Assembly (NCBI RefSeq): GCF_000266945.1
Contig: NC_018025.1
Location: 1,054,001 to 1,118,000, forward strand
DNA length: 64,000 bases
Source: Desulfomonile tiedjei DSM 6799
GTDB taxonomy: Bacteria > Desulfobacterota > Desulfomonilia > Desulfomonilales > Desulfomonilaceae
Direction: 5' to 3'
Shown here: one piece after another, positions 1-7,862 of the stretch
Numbering within the stretch: position 1 is the stretch's first letter
Layout: every line of letters starts with the position of its first letter
Translations under genes and position numbers: made by a program
Notes under the pieces: generated by a model
Seen by the model: only the letters and a program-made list of their open reading frames with translations
Database searches by the model: none
What the model was told of the DNA's origin: nothing

Positions 1-687
1 GTCTTTACCTTCCAACAAGTGATTTGCAAAAACCTCGTCCGTAATATCATTCACGTACGACGTGTGGCCCCAGTGGTTGCCCGGAACCCCCTTGGGAAAC
101 CCTGTAGTTCCTCCCGTGTAGAGGATGTATGACAAGTCTGCGACGGGGTCCAATTCCACGCTTGGCGGTGAAGGTTCACTCTTCAGGAGTGTCTTGAAAT
201 CGATCGTCTCGGGCCCGCCTTTCACGGTACCGTGGGGCGCCTTGTCAAATAGTGCAGCGACTAATCTCTTGACCGGAGAGACGAGATCCAAGAGATTCGT
301 CACGATTATTCGCTTAAGACCCGATTCCGCGAATATTTCTTTCACATAGCCGTAATTGGTATCGTGGCAGATGATTGTTTCTGCACCTGAGTCTTTCACC
401 ATATATTCAATTTCGTGAGATGTATAAATTGGCGAGACCATGACAATGACTGCTCCGATTCTCTGGGCAGCCAGAAACGCGATGACAAATTGTATTGAAT
501 TGGAGAGGTAGACGAGCACGCGATCGCCTTTTTTCACTCCCAATCCTGCCAAACCGGTAGCAAAGCGATCTATTTTATCCTTCAGATCCCGATAGGAAAA
601 CTTATTGCCCAGGAAAACAATGGCGGTATTATCGGGAAATTTGGCGCAAGCCTGCTCGAAACGAGTAAACGTGTATTCCGGTTGCAC
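1..687 (-). CDS. AMP-forming acyl-CoA ligase, N-terminal part (cut by window edge)
   Basis: This is the N-terminal 229 residues of an ANL-superfamily (acyl-adenylate/CoA-forming) enzyme, read by translating the minus strand; the rest lies left of the window. The AMP-binding signature YTGGTTGFPKG is at residues 190-200, preceded by the usual N-terminal fold (FSYRDL, GVKKGDRVLVYL, AAQRIGAV). The start is GTG at 687, seven bases or so after a strong AGGAGGA; no in-frame ATG fits better. It begins 14 bp after the stop of livF, so it is almost surely in the importer operon. Family knowledge: such enzymes activate fatty, aromatic or other carboxylic acids as CoA thioesters. Inference: the imported substrate may be an organic acid that this enzyme activates. 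The specific substrate cannot be read from this part. Confidence 0.88.
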   Translation of the reverse strand, partial: MQPEYTFTRFEQACAKFPDNTAIVFLGNKFSYRDLKDKIDRFATGLAGLGVKKGDRVLVYLSNSIQFVIAFLAAQRIGAVIVMVSPIYTSHEIEYMVKDSGAETIICHDTNYGYVKEIFAESGLKRIIVTNLLDLVSPVKRLVAALFDKAPHGTVKGGPETIDFKTLLKSEPSPPSVELDPVADLSYILYTGGTTGFPKGVPGNHWGHTSYVNDITDEVFANHLLEGKD

Positions 688-701
688 AGAAGTTCCTCCT
701 A

Positions 702-1448
702 TCATGTCCCGAAATATGCTGCCTTAACGTCGGGGTTGTCCATCAATTCCGATTTGGTGCCTTCAACGACTGCTGCGCCGTTTTCCAGGATATAGCCGTA
801 ATCGATGATAGGCATAATCGGTCTCGCGTACTGCTCGGAGACAATGATACTGGTTCCCCTCTGGTCGCGAATATTTTTGATCGATTTGGCAAGGAGATAT
901 TGGATTGCCGGACTCAGTCCAAGCAGCGGTTCATCGAGCAGCAACAATCGCGGTTGCGCCATAAGTGACCTGCCAATAGCGAGCATCTGTTGTTCGCCGC
1001 CGCTGAGAAATCCGCCGAGTCGATTAGTGAGTCGTTTTAGTGCGGGAAAAATCTCCATCACGTAGTCAAGCGTATCCTTGGCCTGCTGGGCTGTTGCCAG
1101 ATATCCGCCAATGCGAAGATTCTCCAGTACAGTGCTTTCGGGGAAAATCCGGCGCCGCTCCGGACAGAGTATGATGCCCGCTTTAGCTCTGTTTGCCGGC
1201 TTTTCCCACATAACGTCTTTTCCCTCGAAGAGAATTTTCCCTCGAATCGTGATCCGCTCGCCACCGGCCATTTCTTCTTTTTTCCGGATGTCGAGAACGA
1301 TTCCCGAGAGGCAATACATCAGCGTCGATTTGCCTGCACTGTTTGCTCCGAATACGCCGATAATTTTGTTTCGGTCGCAATTCAGACTGACATTGTTCAG
1401 TGCCAGCATGTTTTCGTAGAAAACCATGAGCCCGGTGGCCTCAAACAT
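702..1448 (-). CDS. livF: Branched-chain-type ABC transporter ATPase LivF
   Basis: This is one of the two cytoplasmic ATPase subunits of a Liv-type (HAAT) importer, 248 residues, the usual length. Walker A GANSAGKST is near residues 34-42, the ABC signature LSGGEQQ near 148-154 and Walker B LLLLDEP near 168-174, all canonical. The start overlaps the end of livG by 8 bp, which implies translational coupling, and the acyl-CoA ligase follows 14 bp downstream. Liv-type systems import branched-chain amino acids, but in anaerobic degraders they also import aromatic acids, amides or short organic acids. The adjacent CoA ligase makes a carboxylic acid substrate plausible here (inference). Confidence 0.93.
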   Translation of the reverse strand: MFEATGLMVFYENMLALNNVSLNCDRNKIIGVFGANSAGKSTLMYCLSGIVLDIRKKEEMAGGERITIRGKILFEGKDVMWEKPANRAKAGIILCPERRRIFPESTVLENLRIGGYLATAQQAKDTLDYVMEIFPALKRLTNRLGGFLSGGEQQMLAIGRSLMAQPRLLLLDEPLLGLSPAIQYLLAKSIKNIRDQRGTSIIVSEQYARPIMPIIDYGYILENGAAVVEGTKSELMDNPDVKAAYFGT

Positions 1449-2241
1449 ACTCGTATACCTCCTCGGACCCGAAATAGGCTTCTTTGACTTCGCTTTGCTC
1501 CATGACTTCCTCGGCGGACCCTTCTGCGATCTTACAGCCGAAATTCAAGACCATGACGCGATTGGCAAGTCGGAAGAGCTCCCGAAGCCTGTGCTCCACC
1601 ATGAGGAGAGTCATACCTTCCATCTGTAGCTTTTCGATCAAGGGAACCATACTGGCCATTTCGCTCATGCTCAGACCGGAAAATACTTCGTCGCAGATGA
1701 TAAGGTCCGGTCGGAGCGCCAGGCAGCGAGCCAATTCCAACCGTTTGAGATAGCCGGTCGGCAATGAGGACGCTACTTTGTACGGCACGTATGAATCCCG
1801 TTCAAAGCCGATCTCTTCCAGGATGTCTACGGCAACCGTGTCTCTACTTCCCATTTTTCCACCTCCTCTCCATCCTCCCGTGCGCCGGGCTCGCGGAGAA
1901 AAGAGGGGCACAATGAGATTTTTGAAAGCAGGAAGCGTGTAGTATGGTCGCATCACCTGGAAAGTCCGGGTCAGTCCCAGGTCTGCGATCTTATGAGGTT
2001 CAAGATTTGTGATATCTTGACCCTTGAAGGTCACTTTCCCGGTATCTGACTTGATAAATCCGGTGAGTGCATTGACAAAAGTAGTCTTACCCGAGCCATT
2101 AGGGCCGATGATTCCTATAATTTCGCCTGGAAAGACTTCCAGGCTTACTTGAGACAAGGCAAGGATACCCCCGAACCTTTTGCTGAGATTTTCAGCTTTC
2201 AGCATAGGTTCTCGCGTATCTTGCGCTCTGCCGGCAGACAT
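1441..2241 (-). CDS. livG: Branched-chain-type ABC transporter ATPase LivG (divergent signature)
   Basis: This is the second ATPase of the importer, about 266 residues. I chose ATG at 2241, preceded by GGAG at a 7-base spacing; an upstream in-frame ATG at 2280 would overlap livM and is less likely. Walker A GPNGSGKTT is intact (about residues 46-54). The ABC signature, usually LSYGQ in LivG, reads LPTGYLKRLELARCL (about 160-174), and the Walker B region is LIICDEVFSGLS instead of LLLDEP-type, still with D and the catalytic E. LivF is canonical, so the heterodimer may have one standard and one degenerate ATP site, known for other asymmetric ABC pairs. It lies between livM and livF in one operon. 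Confidence 0.9.
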   Translation of the reverse strand: MSAGRAQDTREPMLKAENLSKRFGGILALSQVSLEVFPGEIIGIIGPNGSGKTTFVNALTGFIKSDTGKVTFKGQDITNLEPHKIADLGLTRTFQVMRPYYTLPAFKNLIVPLFSPRARRTGGWRGGGKMGSRDTVAVDILEEIGFERDSYVPYKVASSLPTGYLKRLELARCLALRPDLIICDEVFSGLSMSEMASMVPLIEKLQMEGMTLLMVEHRLRELFRLANRVMVLNFGCKIAEGSAEEVMEQSEVKEAYFGSEEVYEYV

Positions 2242-2264
2242 ATCCGATCTCCGTTTCTTTGGGT

Positions 2265-3281
2265 TTAGATCTCCACCCATCGCTCGAATTGCTCGTATTT
2301 TCTGGTGGCATAATTCATGATGCCTTCACTCTTGAACACGATGAAAAGCGTTAGAATGATCGCATATACTGCGATCCGCAGGGTTCCGAAATCACGCAAC
2401 AGCTCGGAAATCGGCACGAGAATCATGCTGCCGATTACAGGACCGATCAACGTTCCTCCTCCACCTACAACCGTCGCGGCAATGGGAATGATGGAGAAAT
2501 CCAGTGCGAACTGGGAGAGACCGGCCCACATGTAGATATGCACCAGGCAGGCACCACCCAAACATCCCATACTGGAGGCAATGAACACTCCAAGGGCCTT
2601 ATATCTGGTGATATCGATGCCTGAAGCCTTTACTGCCTGATCGTTATCCTTTACTCCGCGAAATACCAGACCCACATCCTCGTCGATCATCCTGCGCATT
2701 GCGAAGACAAACACAAGAACGCTCACGATCAAGACATATTGCTCAACCCACCCGCTGGGCAACGGATCCACTCCGAAGATTCCATCCGTTCCACCAAAAA
2801 TATCAAATGCTTCGATCATCCTTGCGGCCAGAAGTGGATACATGAGACTGACTATTGCAAAATAAACCCCTCGAAGGGGAAGGCAAGGCAGGAACAAAAT
2901 CGTGCAGACCGCGGCGCCGGCAACTGTACTGATGGGAATAGTGAATAGAGGGGAAAGTCCCAGGTGTGTATTGCAAAGGGCAGCGATGTACGCACCGACG
3001 CCCACATAGAAGCCTCCACCCAAAGAGACCAGCCCAACGTAATTAGCCAGAAAATCGAAACTGATCGCGAGCAGTGCATATATGCAGATGATTGATATGA
3101 CACGCTGCCAGTAGGGCAGGTAATAGAAAGCCAGGGGCAAAAGGAGAAGTCCTACTATGAACACCAGCCGCGGCATGATGAGGTAGCTCATCTCTCGCCA
3201 TGATGAAATTGCGTATACACCGTCGGACCGAACCTTGATTCCCCGGTCTATTCTCTCTCTTCTCCGGGCTTCGACAGACAT
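2265..3281 (-). CDS. livM: Branched-chain-type ABC transporter permease LivM
   Basis: This is the second permease subunit of the Liv-type importer: 338 residues with many hydrophobic segments. It carries the family landmarks LSLGGGFYVGVGAYIAALC-like (here LVSLGGGFYVGVGAYIAAL), a cytoplasmic loop GLVFRGVKDNDQAVKASGIDITRYKALGV (written in part) and GGGGTLIGPVIGS near the C-terminus. The open frame extends upstream to 3482, but that part lies inside livH; ATG at 3281 directly follows the livH stop with a 2-bp gap, so I placed the start there. It forms the membrane channel with LivH and transports one substrate class with the SBP at 4722-6002. Confidence 0.92.
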   Translation of the reverse strand: MSVEARRRERIDRGIKVRSDGVYAISSWREMSYLIMPRLVFIVGLLLLPLAFYYLPYWQRVISIICIYALLAISFDFLANYVGLVSLGGGFYVGVGAYIAALCNTHLGLSPLFTIPISTVAGAAVCTILFLPCLPLRGVYFAIVSLMYPLLAARMIEAFDIFGGTDGIFGVDPLPSGWVEQYVLIVSVLVFVFAMRRMIDEDVGLVFRGVKDNDQAVKASGIDITRYKALGVFIASSMGCLGGACLVHIYMWAGLSQFALDFSIIPIAATVVGGGGTLIGPVIGSMILVPISELLRDFGTLRIAVYAIILTLFIVFKSEGIMNYATRKYEQFERWVEI

Positions 3282-3283
3282 GC

Positions 3284-4156
3284 TCAGACCCTTTCTTCCA
3301 GTTCCTTCTGCCAGCCGAACAAACCGCTCGGCCGCCAAATGAGAGTAATAATAATGGCAAGCAACGCTACGACAACTTGGAAGTGCGTGCCAAGATAAGA
3401 CACAGTAAGGATTTGAGCGAATCCAATCAGAAAGGATGCCAGAATAGCGCCGGTCCAGCTCCCCAATCCGCCCACAATGCACACGGCCACGGCCATAATA
3501 AGGACATGATAACCTGCTTCCACGACTATGTTGCCCAATGGAAGCAGTACGAGGGCAGCGACTCCGGCCAGCATGGAACCTAATGCCATGGCTACGATTG
3601 CCATGCGGTCCGAGTCGATCCCCAGGGTCAAAGCAGCTCTTTCGTCCTGAGCCATTCCCTTCAACGCAAGGCCGATTTTCGTGCCGTTAACAAAGAGCCA
3701 CAGCGCTGCAACCAGTATGATGCCTGCTCCAACCACGAGAAGTCGATGGAAGTCGACGGAAATCCCGAATAGTTCAGTGCTTCCCTGGATAAAAGGCGGC
3801 AGCACGAATGTGCCTCCTTTAAGTCCACCCCAACGCAAGCCCTCCAGAATTGCCAGCCCGATGGCATAGGAAGCAATTATCTCCGAAATAGGCATTCCCC
3901 GGACACGCACAAGAATAAAATAGTACATTGCCGCACCGATTCCGGCACAGGCACAGAGCGAAAAGAGTATGGCAAGAGGATAGTTCAAACCGAGTCGGTT
4001 CATAAGTAACCAGGTTATGTACCCGGTCAATACGTACAATGCCCCGTGGGCAAAATTCGGCAGACGACTCACTCCATACACGAGAGTGAATCCCAGAGCC
4101 ATAAGAGTCAAAGAAACGCTGTTGATAATCCCATAGATTATAATGTCCATCTGCAT
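3284..4156 (-). CDS. livH: Branched-chain-type ABC transporter permease LivH
   Basis: This is the first permease subunit, 290 residues, with about eight hydrophobic segments. Family landmarks are LTLMALGFTLVYGVSRLPNFAHGALY near the N-terminus (given here only as the LVYG-NFAHG pattern), the loop ALKGMAQDERAALTLGID and GGLGSWTGAILASFLIGF toward the C-terminus. The start is an ATG at 4156, with a second ATG two codons later. Unlike most Liv operons the periplasmic binding protein gene is not adjacent: a 565-bp stretch filled with repeat elements separates it from livK. livM follows after 2 bp. Confidence 0.92.
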   Translation of the reverse strand: MQMDIIIYGIINSVSLTLMALGFTLVYGVSRLPNFAHGALYVLTGYITWLLMNRLGLNYPLAILFSLCACAGIGAAMYYFILVRVRGMPISEIIASYAIGLAILEGLRWGGLKGGTFVLPPFIQGSTELFGISVDFHRLLVVGAGIILVAALWLFVNGTKIGLALKGMAQDERAALTLGIDSDRMAIVAMALGSMLAGVAALVLLPLGNIVVEAGYHVLIMAVAVCIVGGLGSWTGAILASFLIGFAQILTVSYLGTHFQVVVALLAIIITLIWRPSGLFGWQKELEERV

Positions 4157-4202
4157 GCCTCAGTTAAAGTGCCTCATTCGGGCCCTTGTCGGCGTTATGG
4201 TG

Positions 4203-4306
4203 TTTGCCAAAAGTTTTGTCCGATTCAAATCCCCCGGCCCCCCTTTACGAAAGGGGGGTAAGAGACAACATCTTAATTCCCCTCTTTATTATGAGGGGAT
4301 AAGGGG
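4203..4306 (-). repeat. Dispersed GC-run palindromic repeat, family A, copy 1
   Basis: This 104-bp stretch, read on the minus strand, shares the order of motifs GGGGAATTAAGATGTTG, a run of C, CGTAAAGGGGGG, GGGGGATTTGAA and CGGACAAAACTTTTGGCAAA with copies at 42935-43051 and 45994-46097. The C-runs and G-runs can pair into hairpins. It has no coding content. It lies in the gap between the binding-protein gene and livH and is abutted by the family F element. Confidence 0.75.
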
Positions 4307-4513
4307 CATAGACGCTAACTTTGCGTAGTTTTGGCCGTTTGTTCCGGAGGAACATCTGACAATAGGCCGGCGATTCATCGCCGGTAAAGGAAAAACCTAA
4401 TGATTTTCGAGTCTCGGAGGGACGACTGATACTCAAATTCCCGGCAATGAATTACCGGGCTATTTTCTTTGGTCCCTGCGGGACACAGAATTACCGCAAA
4501 GTTAGCGCCTATG
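4307..4513. mobile_element. MITE-like element, family F, 207 bp
   Basis: The two ends are 19-bp inverted repeats: CATAGACGCTAACTTTGCG at 4307-4325 and its complement, with one mismatch, at 4495-4513. Inside are hairpins: a perfect 8-bp stem CCGGCGAT/ATCGCCGG at 4367-4384 and a 7-of-8 stem at 4441-4458. There is no open frame of note. The flanks on both sides are alike (AAGGGG-rich), as if the element had inserted into the family A repeat. This has the form of a non-autonomous miniature transposon; no transposase is in the window. From 4514 to 4721 I see nothing further. Confidence 0.65.
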
Positions 4514-4721
4514 GGGGTAAGGGGATCTTCCGACCTTCTCCTTTCCCTGATGAGTTCCCCTGCGGGATGGTGAAGAGTCGTGAAGGAACGCAGACGTCTT
4601 ATTGACACCTCTTTGCCCCTTCACGGCCTTACGAAGGAGTGGTAAGGAATATCGGTTATCAGGATCTTATTTTCGTCTGCAACCGAGCATCCGAAGTTAC
4701 AGACAAGTGGCTGCAAAAAAC

Positions 4722-6002
4722 CTATTTCTTCTCCATCCACGGCGGAAGAAGAATTTTGCCGGTTGCGATGGATTCGGGAAATACCACAACCCTTTTCTTG
4801 TCCTGCCACTGAAAAATAGTCCCGACAGCTCCCTCTTTCGGATTGGTGCTGGGAATCACTTGATTGCTCTTGGGATCGAACCGAATTCTTCCGTAAACGC
4901 CCTCGAGGTCTGTTGCTTTGAGAGCATCCGTAACTTTATCCGGATCCAGGGTTCCAGCTCGTTCAATGGCATCTTTCAGAGTATAAACGGCCATATAGCT
5001 GGAAGAAGTTCCATAGCCTTCAGGCTCAAGACCATATTTGGCTTTGTAGGCGTTCACGAATTTCATCGTCCAGGGAGTCGCTTCACAGGGAGTATTTCCG
5101 GCATTCACGACATTGGCCAAGCAGTATTCGCCTTTGCCGTCGGTTGCATCCCAGAAGCCGGGTTGTTCCGCAGCGGCAATAATGGTCCCGAAAGGCAGGG
5201 CGGGAACTTTCATGTCATGCCATTGCTTCAGCAGAATGGACGATTCAGGCATATCCATCCAAATGAGAATAACCTGAGCGTTTTGTTTCTTGGCTTCCAA
5301 TAATCCCATGGAGAAATCGCCACTTCCAGTGGGGAATACGAGAGGTTCACCTAAGACCGTCCATCCCTTTCCGGTCATGATTTTGGCGAGCAATCCACCG
5401 CCGGCGCGAGCATGGGCCACGTCCTGCACCATGATCAGCAGCCTGTTCAGGCCGAAATCTTTTCCGATCTTCTCCAGGCAGGGGACCACTTCGCCGGTTA
5501 CCATCCACTTCGCCTCTCCTGAGATACGGAAACAATACTTGAACTTATCAGGATTGCTGGCGACCATTTCATGATACTTGGGGGTGAGCGCACCTGTAGT
5601 CAGGATGGAAATTTTCTTATGTTTGCTCAAGAGCGGTATCGCTGCCAGTGCAGCTTCGGACCGTACAGGTCCGCCTATAAGAAAATCTGCCTTTTTTTCA
5701 AGAATGAGCTTTTCAACGGCGAGCAGAGCTTCGCTCACGGGCACACCGGGTTCCAAGTCGCGAGTATCGATAACATCGACCTGAAACGGACGTTTCTCCT
5801 GGCCGACTTTCACTCCGCCGGCTGCATTTATCTCATCGACAGCCAGTTTTATGCCTCTCTCAGCATCCCATCCGTACAGAAAAGCGGTGGACAGCGGAGC
5901 CCCTATTATGATTGGCTTTTCGGCCAGTGCAGGGGACCACAGAGAAATGACTGTCACCAAAAGCGACACCAAGCCCAGTAGCACTCGCGCCTTACGATGC
6001 AT
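4722..6002 (-). CDS. livK: Periplasmic substrate-binding protein of Liv-type ABC importer
   Basis: This is the periplasmic binding protein (Peripla_BP_6/LivK family) of the importer, 426 residues. Residues 1-27 are a Sec signal peptide with a basic start (MHRKARVLLG), a hydrophobic core and a likely cut after SPALA. The mature part begins EKPIIIGAPLS and has the family pattern GIKLAVDEINAAGG, followed by the DTRD-type segment and the LIGGPVRSEAA segment. It delivers the ligand to LivHM. A sigma-54-type promoter at 6345-6360 points toward this gene, implying control by the neighbouring NtrC-type regulator. The ligand cannot be assigned; at 426 residues it is longer than the classical amino-acid-binding LivK. 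Confidence 0.92.
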   Translation of the reverse strand: MHRKARVLLGLVSLLVTVISLWSPALAEKPIIIGAPLSTAFLYGWDAERGIKLAVDEINAAGGVKVGQEKRPFQVDVIDTRDLEPGVPVSEALLAVEKLILEKKADFLIGGPVRSEAALAAIPLLSKHKKISILTTGALTPKYHEMVASNPDKFKYCFRISGEAKWMVTGEVVPCLEKIGKDFGLNRLLIMVQDVAHARAGGGLLAKIMTGKGWTVLGEPLVFPTGSGDFSMGLLEAKKQNAQVILIWMDMPESSILLKQWHDMKVPALPFGTIIAAAEQPGFWDATDGKGEYCLANVVNAGNTPCEATPWTMKFVNAYKAKYGLEPEGYGTSSSYMAVYTLKDAIERAGTLDPDKVTDALKATDLEGVYGRIRFDPKSNQVIPSTNPKEGAVGTIFQWQDKKRVVVFPESIATGKILLPPWMEKK

Positions 6003-6344
6003 GTCTTACTCCTTTTTCGAGGAATTCGTACCCGAACTGTTACTGTGTTGAAAGGCTCAAGAAAAATGGTTCAGAATCTTCGACCGGACGCGAGCGTATA
6101 TGGCCCGCTATATATTTATGAGCAGCCAGCCCGATCGGGCCGGGCAGTCAGAACGATGTGTTTATTATCAGGATTGAATTTACGACATGGTAACAAGGCT
6201 GTGAAATCGTCCGAAATGTCCATGCCACGTTTGTACAACGCCCACATTAACAAAGACTTCAATGGATTCCAGGAATCCGGCACTGCGCCGAATTGCGGCC
6301 GACACGCGATTTCCATTGGTTACTTCCGAACTGGACGAAAGAGA

Positions 6345-6360
6345 AGCAAGTCTCATGCCA
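6345..6360 (-). promoter_or_regulatory. Sigma-54 (RpoN) promoter for the importer operon
   Basis: The minus strand reads TGGCATGAGACTTGCT, a near-perfect match to TGGCACG-N4-TTGCW with the obligatory GG and GC 10 bases apart. Transcription would start near 6334 and run toward livK (start 6002), leaving a leader of about 330 nt. The adjacent regulator (6510-7862) carries the GAFTGA loop needed to activate sigma-54 polymerase, which supports the call. Confidence 0.75.
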
Positions 6361-6380
6361 CTCCCGAAGGTTGTGCCGTA

Positions 6381-6395
6381 TTGGCAGATCTTGCC
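6381..6395. promoter_or_regulatory. Possible activator-binding palindrome, proximal
   Basis: GGCA-N5-TGCC (TTGGCAGATCTTGCC) is centred near 6389, about 40 bp upstream of the sigma-54 promoter. On the minus strand it shares GGCAAGAT with the first arm of the larger inverted repeat at 6470-6506. It could be an NtrC-type enhancer half-pair; this is inference from position and symmetry. Confidence 0.35.
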
Positions 6396-6469
6396 TCACT
6401 CTTGAATTTCGGGTCTCATAGGAAAAGACTACCACGTTGAGAGAGATTGTAAATTTCTTTTGCAGTAAG

Positions 6470-6506
6470 TGGCAAGATATTTTCCAGTGTGGAAAGAAAA
6501 TTGCCA
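6470..6506. promoter_or_regulatory. 37-bp inverted repeat, candidate enhancer (UAS) for the NtrC-type regulator
   Basis: Two 17-bp arms, TGGCAAGATATTTTCCA and the complement of TGGCAATTTTCTTTCCA, match at 13 of 17 positions around a 3-bp centre at 6488. It lies about 140 bp upstream of the sigma-54 promoter, a usual place for activator sites, and 3 bp after the regulator gene. It could also act as a transcript hairpin for the regulator mRNA, but no T-run follows on the minus strand. Confidence 0.45.
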
Positions 6507-6509
6507 AAG

Positions 6510-7862
6510 TCAGGAGCCTGTGTGGTATTCACTGAGCCGTTTCCGCAAGGTAGGTCTGGAAATCCCCAATACCTTGGCTGTGGTTGAAATATTTCCACCA
6601 CATCTGGAAAGCGCCATGAGAATGTACTCTTTTTCCACTTCTTCCAGAGTCTTCAATTCGGCTGTATCAGGCAATTCCGTGGACGATCCCGCAAGAGCTG
6701 CTTCAACCGCGTCTGCCATGAGAACCGTTCCCCTGGATTCCAGCACTGCCTTCATGAGAACATTCTTGAGTTCTCTCACATTTCCCGGCCATGAGTGGGC
6801 CTTGAGAACGGCCATGGCCTGTTTTTCGACTTTGGCCACTTTTGTGCTCAAATCCTGATTGATTTTCACCAGAAAGAAACGCACCAGTTCCGATAAATCG
6901 CTGATCCTCTCACGCAGCGGCGGTACATGGATGGTGATCACCTTTAACCTGAAAAACAGATCTTGACGGAAGAGACCCTCTTTTACCAGATCTTTCAAAT
7001 TCCTATTCGTTGCGGCAATGATACGTGCCTGACACTGCCGGGGCTGATTTCCGCCCACTCTGGTGAAATCTCCGTACTCCAAAAAGCGCAGAAGCTTTGC
7101 CTGTGAGGCAAGGGGTAGTTCTCCGACCTCATCGAAGAAAAGTGTGCCTGAGCCTGCAAGTTCTATTCTTCCCTTCTTCGATTCCGCGGCTCCTGTGAAT
7201 GCTCCTTTTTTGTAACCGAACAGTTCGGATTCAAATAGGGTCTCCACAAGAGTTGTACAATCGATAGTGATAAACGGCTCGTTTTTCCACAGCGAGGACC
7301 CGTGTACGACTCGTGCCAGTAATTCTTTTCCTGTGCCTGTTTCTCCCTCGATGAGGACAGTCGCCCTGTTGCCGGACAGGAGTCCGATGGATTTGAAAAT
7401 GGAACGCATGGCTTTGGTATCGCCGACAATGCGATTCCGTAAGATCTGTTCCGCAGTGTCATTCAGAATATGGGGCGAAGCAAGAGAAGCCTTGGAAATA
7501 TGAAGACTTTTAGTTATGGAACGATCCAACTCACGAACGCTCAGAGGTTTCCGTATGTAATCGTAAGCTCCATACCGCATGGCCTCTATAGAGCTTTCCA
7601 TGTCGTGATAGGCGGTTATCATTATTACTTTTGCATCCGGACGGGTCTCCACGATGCGTCGCAATATGTCGAGACCGCACACATCCGGTAGTCGAATGTC
7701 CAGAATGACGACTTGCGGATTGTAATCGAGACAGAGCTTGAACCCATCATTGCCTGTTTCTGCAGTCTGGACCGCCAAACCCTTGTCCTGCAGGTACATT
7801 TCCAATGATTCCCGAATAGAGGCGTCATCGTCTATGACAAGCACCCTGTTCATGTTCTCCAT
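6510..7862 (-). CDS. Sigma-54-dependent response regulator, NtrC family
   Basis: This 450-residue transcription activator has three parts in the standard order. The receiver domain (about 1-120) has the acidic pair DDD at 11-13, phospho-acceptor D55 (VVILDIRLPD) and K105 (RKP). The AAA+ sigma-54 interaction domain (about 145-380) has Walker A GETGTGKE at 173-180, the GAFTGA loop at 220-225 and Walker B LFFDEVGE at 241-248. A Fis-type helix-turn-helix closes the protein (GNISTTAKVLGISRPTLRKR). Its start overlaps the upstream kinase gene by 13 bp, so the two form a two-component pair. The sigma-54 promoter 150 bp downstream, in front of the importer operon, is the likely target. Confidence 0.95.
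   Translation of the reverse strand: MENMNRVLVIDDDASIRESLEMYLQDKGLAVQTAETGNDGFKLCLDYNPQVVILDIRLPDVCGLDILRRIVETRPDAKVIMITAYHDMESSIEAMRYGAYDYIRKPLSVRELDRSITKSLHISKASLASPHILNDTAEQILRNRIVGDTKAMRSIFKSIGLLSGNRATVLIEGETGTGKELLARVVHGSSLWKNEPFITIDCTTLVETLFESELFGYKKGAFTGAAESKKGRIELAGSGTLFFDEVGELPLASQAKLLRFLEYGDFTRVGGNQPRQCQARIIAATNRNLKDLVKEGLFRQDLFFRLKVITIHVPPLRERISDLSELVRFFLVKINQDLSTKVAKVEKQAMAVLKAHSWPGNVRELKNVLMKAVLESRGTVLMADAVEAALAGSSTELPDTAELKTLEEVEKEYILMALSRCGGNISTTAKVLGISRPTLRKRLSEYHTGS

Noticed and set aside
2241-2280. Upstream start of livG at 2280 and upstream parts of livM to 3482 and of the beta-barrel to 53032
   Set aside because: These extensions overlap neighbouring genes and lack good ribosome-binding sites, whereas the chosen starts directly follow the upstream stops.
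6210-6240. Second sigma-54-like site (minus strand TGGCATGGACATTTC)
   Set aside because: The essential GC at -12 is TC, so the match fails, unlike the one at 6345-6360.
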